64,000 nucleotides of DNA from Qipengyuania gaetbuli. GTDB taxonomy: Bacteria > Pseudomonadota > Alphaproteobacteria > Sphingomonadales > Sphingomonadaceae. The notes beneath the pieces were generated by a model. It worked only from the letters and a program-made list of their open reading frames with translations. It was not told the DNA's origin and did no database searches. Both the position numbers and the translations under genes were made by a program. Position 1 is the first letter of the stretch. Each line of letters opens with the position of its first letter. Positions 20,685 to 28,492 of the stretch are shown piece after piece. The DNA lies in NCBI RefSeq assembly GCF_009827315.1, contig NZ_WTYF01000004.1, forward strand, positions 1,364,001-1,428,000, given 5' to 3'.

Positions 20685-21724
20685 CAGGCGGCAATCGTGA
20701 AAGGTTCGAGGCCCGCAAGGCGCATGTCGGGCGAAATCTCAGGAAGCTGGCGAGGGGGCAGCCCCTTCACCGCTTTCGCCATGGCCGCGATGTGTGCGGG
20801 CGTGGAGCCGCAGCATCCGCCCAGCGCATTTATTCGGCCATTCTCCGCCCAGACCCGGGTCAGCGCCGCGGTTGTCTCAGGAACCTCGTCATATTCGCCC
20901 AGGTCGTTCGGAAGCCCTGCGTTGGGGTAGGCCATCAAATAGGTGTCCGCGATACTCGAAAGGATCTGGACGTGCGGCCGCAATTGTTCGGCACCGAAAC
21001 TGCAGTTGAGGCCGATTGTCAGCGGTTTCGCGTGGCGCACGGTATACCAGAAGGCCTCCACCGTATGACCCGAAAGGTTCCGGCCCGACAGATCGGTCAG
21101 GGTGAGCGAGATCATCAGCGGAATATCGCGGCCAAGTTCGCGCTCCAGTTGCTTGACCGCCATGATCGCGGCCTTGCAATTGAGCGTGTCGAACACCGTT
21201 TCGACCAGGATGAAATCCGCGCCGCCTTCCAGCAGGGCGCGGCATTGCTCGACATAGACGTCGACGATCTCGTCAAAGGTCACTTCGCGGAAACCCGGGT
21301 CCTCGACATCGGGAGAAAGTGACAGCGTCTTGTTGGTCGGGCCGACCGCTCCGGCAACGAAGCGGGCGACACCGTCGCCTCGCGCATCGACGGCTTCGCG
21401 GATGATGCGGGCGGCAGACACGTTGATGTCGTGTACCAGCCCTTCGGCGCAGTAGTCCGCTTGGCTGATCCGGTTGGCATTGAAGGTATTGGTCGCAAGG
21501 ATGTGCGCGCCGGCGTCGATGTAGCTGTCGCAGATCGCGCGGATGACCTGCGGCTGGGTCAGGTTGACGAGATCGTTATTGCCCTTCTGGTCATGGGTCA
21601 GCCCGGTGTCGCCGGCATAGTCTTCCGCTGCCAGCTTCGCGCGCTGGATTTCGGTCCCGTAAGGGCCATCCTTGATCAGTATGGCATTTGCTGCGGCAGC
21701 TTCGAATTCTTCACGCTTCGACAT
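20684..21724 (-). CDS. metH: Methionine synthase, homocysteine-binding domain (split MetH part 1)
   Basis: This 346-residue homocysteine S-methyltransferase domain is equivalent to the N-terminal module of full-length MetH. The three zinc-ligand cysteines are in place: one near residue 241 (GLNCSFG) and a pair near 304-305 ([10 protein letters not shown]). The N-terminal GPYGTEIQ and [10 protein letters not shown] segments also fit. The ATG at 21724 lies one base after the metF stop. With the next gene it makes one functional methionine synthase from two polypeptides, a known arrangement in alphaproteobacteria and not a frameshift: each gene has its own start and conserved N-terminus. Confidence 0.93.
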
Positions 21725-21725
21725 G

Positions 21726-22646
21726 TCAGGCCTTCGGGCGCAGGCCGAGCATATGGCAGATCGCATAGCTCAGCTCGGCGCGGTTGAGGGTGTAGAAGTG
21801 GAACTGGCGCACCCCGCCCGCATAGAGGCGGCGGCACAGTTCGGCAGCGATCGTGGCGCTCACCAGCTGGCGCGCCTCGGGGCGGTCGTCGAGACCGTCG
21901 AAAAGCCCCTCCATCCAGTGCGGGATTGCCGTGCCGCATAGGCCCGACATGCGCTGGACGGCAGCGAAGCTGAGCACCGGCATGATGCCCGGGACGATCT
22001 CGCCCTCGATCCCGGCCGCTGTCGCGCGATCACGGAATTCGAAGAAGCACTGCGGATCGAAGAAGAACTGGGTGATGGCCCGCGTCGCGCCGACATCGAA
22101 CTTGCGCTTGAGATTGTCGAGATCGGCCTGGCGATCAGGCGAATCCGGATGCACCTCGGGATAGGCGGCGACCGAGATTTCGAAATCGGCCACCTTCTTG
22201 AGGCCCGCGATCAGCTCGGCCGCATTGGCATAGCCGCCGGGATGCGGCGTATAGGCGGATCCGCCTTCCGGCGGATCGCCGCGCAGGGCGACGATGTGCC
22301 GCACGCCTTCTTCCCAGTATTCGCGTGCCACGGCATCGACCTCTTCGCGCGTGGCGTTGACGCAAGTCAGGTGGGCAGCGGCGGGCATCGCGGTTTCGTT
22401 GACGATCCGGCGCACGGCGGCATGGGTCCGCTCGCGCGTGGAGCCGCCCGCGCCATAGGTCACCGACACGAAGCGCGGACGGAGCGGAGCAAGCGTTTCG
22501 ACGCTGTGCCACAGGGTTTGCGCCATCGCCTCGGTCTTCGGGGGGAAGAACTCGAAGCTGACGTCGATATCGCCGGGCAGGCCGGAGAAGAGCGGCGCTT
22601 CGAGCGCGCGCTGGGCTTCGCGCATCTGGTCGAGCGTGGGGCTCAC
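21726..22646 (-). CDS. metF: 5,10-methylenetetrahydrofolate reductase
   Basis: This 306-residue FAD TIM-barrel enzyme reduces methylene-THF to 5-methyl-THF, the methyl donor for MetH downstream. Visible family features are SFEFFPPKTE with the catalytic glutamate, SVTYGAGGSTRERT, ALRGDPP and ITQFFFD. The GTG start at 22646 overlaps the stop of the regulator gene (GTGA) and has an AGGAAGG site eight bases upstream; the frame is open 14 codons further but without conserved sequence. Glycine cleavage, encoded 6 kb away, supplies its substrate. Confidence 0.95.
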   Translation of the reverse strand: MSPTLDQMREAQRALEAPLFSGLPGDIDVSFEFFPPKTEAMAQTLWHSVETLAPLRPRFVSVTYGAGGSTRERTHAAVRRIVNETAMPAAAHLTCVNATREEVDAVAREYWEEGVRHIVALRGDPPEGGSAYTPHPGGYANAAELIAGLKKVADFEISVAAYPEVHPDSPDRQADLDNLKRKFDVGATRAITQFFFDPQCFFEFRDRATAAGIEGEIVPGIMPVLSFAAVQRMSGLCGTAIPHWMEGLFDGLDDRPEARQLVSATIAAELCRRLYAGGVRQFHFYTLNRAELSYAICHMLGLRPKA

Positions 22647-23602
22647 GAGGCTTTCCTTCCTGCGGCCACGCGGCGCTGCGCGACCCAAATCTTCACGGCC
22701 AGTTCGCCGTCTGCGAGGGCAATCGGGGCTTCAGGGTCGAACCCTGCATCGGTCAGCAATCCTGCCATCTGCTCGTCGGAAAAGCCGAGGCGGGCATGGG
22801 CATGGCGTTCGCGCAGTTCCTCGCGCTGGTGAGCGGCGAAGTCGACGATGGCGACCCGTCCGCCGTTGCGCGTCACGCGGGCGGCCTCGGCCAGGACGGT
22901 CGCCGGATTCTGGGCGAAATGCAGCACTTGGTGGAACAGAACTGTATCGAAACTCGCAGGGGCAAACGGTAGCTGGGCGAAATCGCCCTGCACCAGCTCG
23001 ACCCGCTCGGTCGGCAGGTGCTGGAGCTTCGCGCGGGCAACGCGCAACATCGCCAGGCTCTTGTCGAGCGCGACGATATGGTCCGCCCCTTCCGCGAAAA
23101 GTTCCGCCATGCGGCCCGTGCCGGTTCCGATATCGAGCAGCCTGCCAAGCCGGTTGTCACCAAGCGCCCCGCGCAATGCCGTCTCCACCTCCGCGTCGGA
23201 AGAATGCAGCCGGCGTAGCTCGTCCCAATCATGCGCATGATCAGCGAAATACTGTTCGGCCTGCTCTTGCCGCGCGGCACGGATTTCCGCCAGCTTGCGG
23301 CGATCGTCTTCGCACAGGCCCGCAAACTCGGCATCGGCGCGTTCGGCGGCCTCCAGCAATTTGAGCACTTCGCTGCATAACGCCCCGTCGGCGCGGGCGC
23401 GCAGGAATATCCAGCTTCCCTCGCGGCGGCGCTCGGCAAGGCCGGCATCGCACAGGATGCCGATGTGGCGCGAAACGCGCGGCTGGCTCTGCCCCAGGAT
23501 CTGCGCAACCTCGCCCACGGCGAGCTCCATCGAGCCGAGGATGCGCAGAATGCGCAGTCGGGTCGGATCGGAAAGCGCGCGGAAGATGCTCTCAGTTCGC
23601 AT
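22643..23602 (-). CDS. sahR: ArsR-family regulator fused to SAM-methyltransferase domain (SahR type)
   Basis: This 319-residue protein joins an ArsR/SmtB winged helix (residues 1-80, LSDPTRLRILRIL and SQPRVSRHIGIL recognition region) to a class I methyltransferase fold (residues about 145-300, motif I DIGTGTGR at 157-164). No arsenic or metal cysteines are visible in the helix. This architecture in front of metF and metH is that of SahR, a regulator reported to repress SAM-cycle genes and respond to S-adenosylhomocysteine. I infer that the methyltransferase domain is the sensor. A perfect 6-4-6 palindrome lies 15 bases upstream of its start, indicating autoregulation of the operon. Confidence 0.82.
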   Translation of the reverse strand: MRTESIFRALSDPTRLRILRILGSMELAVGEVAQILGQSQPRVSRHIGILCDAGLAERRREGSWIFLRARADGALCSEVLKLLEAAERADAEFAGLCEDDRRKLAEIRAARQEQAEQYFADHAHDWDELRRLHSSDAEVETALRGALGDNRLGRLLDIGTGTGRMAELFAEGADHIVALDKSLAMLRVARAKLQHLPTERVELVQGDFAQLPFAPASFDTVLFHQVLHFAQNPATVLAEAARVTRNGGRVAIVDFAAHQREELRERHAHARLGFSDEQMAGLLTDAGFDPEAPIALADGELAVKIWVAQRRVAAGRKAS

Positions 23603-23616
23603 GAGGGAACATATAA

Positions 23617-23632
23617 AGATATTTTTATATCT
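23617..23632. promoter_or_regulatory. SahR-type operator
   Basis: The palindrome AGATAT-TTTT-ATATCT has two perfect 6-base arms around four T residues. It lies 15 bases upstream of the regulator start codon, in a strikingly AT-rich patch (about 23609-23640) within GC-rich flanks. The ATAT-rich core agrees with what I recall of SahR operators. Its position would overlap the promoter of the regulator-metF-metH operon, consistent with repression. The divergent GH3 gene starts 231 bases away; I see no second copy of the site in that gap. Confidence 0.72.
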
Positions 23633-23863
23633 GTAAACGTAGCAAAACCGCAGTCGCCGAAAGGTGTCCTGCGTGCGACCGGCAAGGCCTTGGCGCTAAC
23701 GGGAAATTTACCACCAGCCGCCAGAATTCTCCGCGAACCGTTCGCGGGGGCCCGTTCCCCGCATCCACCCCGTGCCTGCGGAGGGACAGATGGCGAAGCG
23801 CTCCCGCTCCCGGCCGATGCCGGCGCGACTGCCCCTCACGGGCAGGCGGGCGGAGGCGCGCGC

Positions 23864-25891
23864 ATGATCCATCTGCTGCCCGACAGCGATTGCGAACGCG
23901 TGATATCCGACCTGCTCGCTTACATGACGGTCGAGGAAAAAGCGGGCCAGCTCGCCATAGTCCAGGCGCCCGATCCCCAGGACCGAGCGGAAACCGAAGC
24001 CTTTGCCCGTGCCATTCGCGAAGGACGCGTCACCGCCGTCGAAGGAATCGGCTCGAAACTTCAGGCGGAAGCCTTCCAGCAGATTGCGATCGAGGAATCC
24101 CGGCTGGGCATTCCCTTGCTCTTTCCCGCCGAAACGGCGACCGGCGTCGATACCATCTTCCCCGCACCGCTCGCTGCTGCCGCCAGTTTCGACATGGACG
24201 CGATCACCGCGGCGGAACAGGTCATTGCGGACGAGGCCCATTCCCGCGGGATCAACTGGGCGCTGGGTCCGGCAGCGGGATATCTGCGTCTCGGCAGGGG
24301 GGCCAGCCATGCTTCGTCCGCAGAGCAGGTCCACCTCGCAGCGCGGATCGCCGCGGCTCGGGTAAGGGGTCTGCAGGCAGCGGACGACACGTCGCGCGAA
24401 GGCGTCCTCGCCTGCCTCGACCTCTCACGCATCCTGGCCCCCTCGAGTACCGGAGGACGGCAGGAAATCGCCGACGCCCTGCGCATCGCTGCCCATGTCT
24501 CGCAGCAGGGCTACCTGGGCTCGATCTCGTTTGGCGGCGCCGACGCCCGCCACCGCAACGCATTGCAGCGGGCCTTCTCGTTCCTGCAGGGACCGGGAGC
24601 TTTCGAAGGCATGGTGCTGTCCGAATGGCAGACGCTGGCCGCTGCCGCGCGTGACAGCGAACACGTCGAGATCGGGGATTACATGCCCATCGACGCCATC
24701 GTCGCGGCCGTCGAAAAACGCCAGATCCCCCTCTCGCGCCTGGACGATGCAGCGGCCCGCGTCCTGCGGGCCAAATACGCACTCGGCCTGTTCAGCCTGC
24801 CGCTGGGACGCGAGGCGGTGCGCCGCCGGGGGTCGCTCCCAACCCCGATCCAGAACCGCCAGGCGGCGCTGGATCTCGCCAAGAAGTGCTGCGTGCTACT
24901 GCGCAATGAGCCGGCAATGCTGCCGCTCGGCGTCGATTCAGGTGACATCCTCGTCATCGGCAATTCCGCCAATGACCGGTCCCTTCCGGTCGCAGGACGC
25001 GGCGGCCCGGGTGCCAGCGTCATCGACGGGCTGGAACAGCTCGGCATTCCCTACAAGTTCGCGCCCGGCCTCGCCCTGCGGCGTGAGAACGGGACCGTCG
25101 GTCGGCTGGTCGAGGCCGACAGCATGGCCATCGGCATGGCCTGCGAAGCCGCCAAGCGCTCGCGCACGGTCGTGGTGGTGCTGGGCGAATGCGAGAACGG
25201 CAGGCTGGCGGAGGCGGAGCACCAACTCCTGTCCTCGCTGCGCACGGTCACCGAGCGAATCGTACTCGTCACGCTCGGCACGCTCCCGCTCGATCCGGTC
25301 GTGTCCGGCGGCCCATTGCCGGCAGTGCTTCATGCCGGCCAACTGGGCACGATGAGCGGCCATGCGATCGCGGAGATCCTGACCGGAGAGGCCGCGCCTT
25401 GCGGCAAGCTGCCCGTGGCCATCCCGGCGAGCGAGCATAATCGCGGGCTGCCTTTCGGACATGGCCTCAATTACGCCGATTTCGCGCTGACCGACCTAAC
25501 ACTCGACTTGGCGACCGACCACATCGTCGCCAGTGCCCAGCTGCGCAACACGGGCGAAGTCTCAGGGGTCGAGACAGTCCAACTGTTCGTCCGCCGCTAT
25601 CGTGGACGCCACCTTCCCAGCCGGATGGAACTGCGCGATTTCGAGCGCGTCACGCTTGCGCCCGGAGAACGGCAAACGGTCCGTTTCGAGCTTGCCCGCG
25701 AAGAGGTCGGCGAGTTCCGCGAGGACGGCCGATTGGTCGCCGAAGGCGGCACGCTCGACATTCGCATCGGCCTTTCGGCGGGCCGCACTCTCGGCGGAGA
25801 GATCGAACTGCCCGAAGCCGTCGCGCGCGCCATGGGCGGCTTCGTCAAGGGTTTGCCCGGCAGTGCCGCAGACAGCCGCCGCCGCGCCTGA
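23864..25891 (+). CDS. GH3-family protein with lost catalytic residues (probable pseudoenzyme)
   Basis: This 675-residue protein follows the fold of periplasmic beta-glucosidases (BglX type): N-terminal barrel to about residue 300, second domain about 330-540, and a fibronectin-III-like tail about 560-650. Against the BglX pattern as I recall it, every landmark of the active site is changed. The D-x-x-H-G motif reads AETATG (89-94), the R-D-P-R-W-G-R motif reads LRLGRG (141-146), the KHF motif reads CLDLS (184-188), and the nucleophile S-D-H/W is SEW with glutamate at 254. No signal peptide is visible after the chosen ATG 23864, which has a GGAGG site. The fold is intact and the frame unbroken, so it is probably a non-hydrolytic or altered-function homologue. 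Confidence 0.75.
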   Translation: MIHLLPDSDCERVISDLLAYMTVEEKAGQLAIVQAPDPQDRAETEAFARAIREGRVTAVEGIGSKLQAEAFQQIAIEESRLGIPLLFPAETATGVDTIFPAPLAAAASFDMDAITAAEQVIADEAHSRGINWALGPAAGYLRLGRGASHASSAEQVHLAARIAAARVRGLQAADDTSREGVLACLDLSRILAPSSTGGRQEIADALRIAAHVSQQGYLGSISFGGADARHRNALQRAFSFLQGPGAFEGMVLSEWQTLAAAARDSEHVEIGDYMPIDAIVAAVEKRQIPLSRLDDAAARVLRAKYALGLFSLPLGREAVRRRGSLPTPIQNRQAALDLAKKCCVLLRNEPAMLPLGVDSGDILVIGNSANDRSLPVAGRGGPGASVIDGLEQLGIPYKFAPGLALRRENGTVGRLVEADSMAIGMACEAAKRSRTVVVVLGECENGRLAEAEHQLLSSLRTVTERIVLVTLGTLPLDPVVSGGPLPAVLHAGQLGTMSGHAIAEILTGEAAPCGKLPVAIPASEHNRGLPFGHGLNYADFALTDLTLDLATDHIVASAQLRNTGEVSGVETVQLFVRRYRGRHLPSRMELRDFERVTLAPGERQTVRFELAREEVGEFREDGRLVAEGGTLDIRIGLSAGRTLGGEIELPEAVARAMGGFVKGLPGSAADSRRRA

Positions 25892-25893
25892 GC

Positions 25894-26883
25894 TCAGCTT
25901 TTTTCGAGCAAGGCCAGTAGGGCGAAGCTCGCCAGCCAGTGTTCGCCCATGTAATCGCCCGCGACATGGGGCATGGCAGCCTCGAGGTGCTCCTGCGCCC
26001 TTGCCTCCAGTAACTCCTGCGCGAAATGATCGCCCAGCGCGCGCGAGGCTGCGCGCAGGTTCCACGCCCGGCTGAGGTTCAATCCGTCGAGATGGGCGAT
26101 CTTGCCGTCGCTGCGGTCCGACACCGTTACGGGCCTGCACTCACGCTCCACCCAGCCGTTCGACAGGACCAGCCCGTCGAGCCACGGCGCGTACTGGAGT
26201 TGCGGCATGATGCGGCTCATCAGCATGGCGACCGACAGGACGGGTGAGAGGAATTCATCGCCGCCCGGTTCCCAGCCCGCATAGTCCCGCCGCTGGCCGT
26301 ATGCCGCCAGCGCCCATTCGTCGATCGTCGCAACCAGCACGGAATCGCGCTCCTGTGCCCATTCGCGCGCCAGCGTGAGCGCGAAGGCGGAGTTGTAATG
26401 CGAGCCTACGGTTATCGGGTAGGTCAGAGTGCGCAGGTAGTCGCGAAATTGTTTGGCAAAGGCACGGGCAAGCGGCTCCAGCCTCGCGCCCCAGTCCCTG
26501 TCGCCATGCCGCACAGCCTCGTGGTGGAGATAGAGCAGCCACGCCCAGCCATAGGGCCGCTCGAACGAACGCGAATAGGTGCGGTCCAGATAGGCAAGTT
26601 CGACTGCCAGCTTTTCGTCGGTGAAGGTCGTTTCCGCCAGCGCAGCAATCTCCGCCGCTTCGGGCATGTGCGGATAGAGCCGGCGCAAGGTGAGCAGGGT
26701 CCACCAGCCATGGACACAGCTATGCCAGTCGAAACTGCCGAAAAAGACAGGATGCGCCTCACGCGGGGGGCGCACATCGTGATCGCCCTCGAACACGTGG
26801 TCGTCCTTGTAGGGATAGGGCCGCACCACGTGGCCCAGTGCGATGCGGGCGAAATGGCGGGCGATGTCTTCGGTCAGGTCCAC
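25894..26883 (-). CDS. DUF2891 family protein
   Basis: This 329-residue, probably cytoplasmic protein is rich in aromatic residues and histidines. Recognisable DUF2891 segments are FFGSFDWHSCVHGWW (residues about 47-61), FERPYGWAWLLYLH (about 114-127) and ITVGSHYNSAFAL. These look like the aromatic-lined cavity of an alpha/alpha-barrel, but no catalytic activity is established. The GTG start at 26883 lies inside the end of the DUF979 gene (10-base overlap). It is the last member of a coupled cassette with 5-oxoprolinase, DUF969 and DUF979. The same DUF set is, from memory, found with pyroglutamyl peptidase in other bacteria, so a role in 5-oxoproline or pyroglutamyl-peptide use is a reasonable guess. 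Confidence 0.75.
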   Translation of the reverse strand: MDLTEDIARHFARIALGHVVRPYPYKDDHVFEGDHDVRPPREAHPVFFGSFDWHSCVHGWWTLLTLRRLYPHMPEAAEIAALAETTFTDEKLAVELAYLDRTYSRSFERPYGWAWLLYLHHEAVRHGDRDWGARLEPLARAFAKQFRDYLRTLTYPITVGSHYNSAFALTLAREWAQERDSVLVATIDEWALAAYGQRRDYAGWEPGGDEFLSPVLSVAMLMSRIMPQLQYAPWLDGLVLSNGWVERECRPVTVSDRSDGKIAHLDGLNLSRAWNLRAASRALGDHFAQELLEARAQEHLEAAMPHVAGDYMGEHWLASFALLALLEKS

Positions 26884-27824
26884 AGCAGGAATGCTCCGAC
26901 ATAGATGATCACGACATTGCAGACCCACAGCGGCAATGCCGTGCCGACCTGCTGGCGGATGACGGCGTTCTGGTCTTTCAGTTCGAGCAGGGCGGCAGGC
27001 ACGATGTTGAAGTTGGCCGCCATCGGCGTCATCAGCGTCCCGCAGAAACCGGCCAGCATGCCGACCGCGCCGATCACCGCCGGATTGCCGCCATAGCCTT
27101 CGACCAGCAGCGGGATGCCAATGGCCGCAGCCATGACCGGGAAGGCGGCAAAGGCATTGCCCATGATCATCGTGAAGAGCGCCATGCCCAGCGCGAAGAC
27201 CACAACGGTAAGGAAAATGCTGCCGTCGGGAATGATCTCGCCCGCGATGCCACCGATAATGTCGCCCACGCCTGCCAGCGCGAATACCGCACCAAGGGCC
27301 GCGAGCATTTGCGGCAGGATACCGGCCCACCCGATCGAATCGAGCAGTCGCCGTCCCTCTTCCGCTGCGGCCAGGACCGGCGGCCTCAACCAGAGCATTG
27401 CTGCGGTTAGCGCGATGAGCGTGCCGAGGCTGAAGAGGATCAACGTCTCGCGACGTTCAGCCAGCAGGCCGCTCTCGCTAAGCGGCGTGTAATTGTAGAG
27501 CAGTGTGCCGGCGACGGCCGTCAGGGGCACGATCAGAGCAGGAAGGAATAGCCGGTTGCCCAGTCTCCCGGAATGCGCCTGCCGCTCTTCCAGCGTCGTC
27601 GTGGCCGGGTCGCTGCGCTTGAGAAGGCCGAGCCCCGCGATGCCCACAAGCGCGAGCACGAGCACGCCGTTCGCGAAATCGGACAAATGGCTGCCGAACA
27701 GGAAGCTCGCTGAAAGCAGTCCCCAGAAGGCGGCATTGCCCCATTTCGCGTCGCGCGCGGACAGGAGCGACCAGACGAGAAAGAAACCACCCGTCAGGAT
27801 GTAGAGCCATTCATAGGTGATCAT
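26874..27824 (-). CDS. DUF979 family membrane protein (putative permease subunit)
   Basis: The 316-residue protein has about eight to nine hydrophobic helices. The signature region near residues 220-280 (MIMGNAFAAFPVMAAAIG, then GFCGTLMTPMAANFN) matches the DUF979 family. DUF979 and DUF969 proteins nearly always come as an adjacent pair and are thought to form a two-component permease. The ATG at 27824 overlaps the DUF969 stop as ATGA. Linkage to a 5-oxoprolinase-type enzyme suggests the pair imports 5-oxoproline or a hydantoin-like compound. This substrate is inference. Confidence 0.8.
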   Translation of the reverse strand: MITYEWLYILTGGFFLVWSLLSARDAKWGNAAFWGLLSASFLFGSHLSDFANGVLVLALVGIAGLGLLKRSDPATTTLEERQAHSGRLGNRLFLPALIVPLTAVAGTLLYNYTPLSESGLLAERRETLILFSLGTLIALTAAMLWLRPPVLAAAEEGRRLLDSIGWAGILPQMLAALGAVFALAGVGDIIGGIAGEIIPDGSIFLTVVVFALGMALFTMIMGNAFAAFPVMAAAIGIPLLVEGYGGNPAVIGAVGMLAGFCGTLMTPMAANFNIVPAALLELKDQNAVIRQQVGTALPLWVCNVVIIYVGAFLLWT

Positions 27825-28492
27825 GCCCCTGCCCTCCCCAGACGCCGGTCGAGCGAACGGATCCGCCAGCCGTGGATGATGAAGGCGCAGATCGCCGTGG
27901 GGATGGCCCAGACCGACAATTGCAGCGGGGTAAGCGGATAGCCGTAGCTTTCGAACACGCCTTGGATCAGCAGTATGGAGGCGATCGCAAAGAAGATGTC
28001 CTCGCCGAAGAATAGGCCGACATTGTCGGTCGCCGCCGACATGGCCTTGACCTTTTCGCGATCTTCATCGGCCAGTGCACCGTGTGATTTCTCCGCCGCG
28101 GCTTCCGCCATCGGGGCGACCAGCGGGCGGACCGTCTGCGGGTGGCCGCCTAGACTGGTCAGGCCGAGTGCTGCGGTAATCTGCCGGAACAGGAGGTAGA
28201 TCGTCAGCAGCTTGCCCATGGTCGCACCGCGAATGCCCTCGATCACCGCGCGGGCGCGCTGCTGCAACCCGTAGCGCTCGAGCAGGCCGATTACCGGCAG
28301 GATGATCCACGTCACCGAGATGTAGCGGTTGTCGTTGAATGCCTTGCCCAGCGCCTCGATCACCGCGACGAGGTCGAGGCCTGCAAGGACGCCGGTCGCC
28401 AGCGCCGCGGTGACAACCACCAGCAGCGGATTGAAGCGCAGCGCAAAGCCCGCCACCACGATGGCGATGCCGGCCAGCGGCAAGTAGTTCAT
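27821..28492 (-). CDS. DUF969 family membrane protein (putative permease subunit)
   Basis: The 223-residue membrane protein starts [13 protein letters not shown] and has five to six helices. Characteristic segments are [15 protein letters not shown] near residue 64 and [20 protein letters not shown] near 113. It is the partner of the downstream DUF979 protein. The ATG at 28492 overlaps the stop of the fused oxoprolinase gene (ATGA). The pair probably makes one inner-membrane transporter; neither half resembles an ATP-binding or periplasmic-binding component, so transport would be secondary. Confidence 0.8.
   Translation of the reverse strand: MNYLPLAGIAIVVAGFALRFNPLLVVVTAALATGVLAGLDLVAVIEALGKAFNDNRYISVTWIILPVIGLLERYGLQQRARAVIEGIRGATMGKLLTIYLLFRQITAALGLTSLGGHPQTVRPLVAPMAEAAAEKSHGALADEDREKVKAMSAATDNVGLFFGEDIFFAIASILLIQGVFESYGYPLTPLQLSVWAIPTAICAFIIHGWRIRSLDRRLGRAGA

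Noticed and set aside
22647-23863. Cobalamin riboswitch for the metF-metH operon
   Set aside because: No B12-box-like sequence or long structured leader; the regulator starts 15 bases from a protein-binding palindrome instead.
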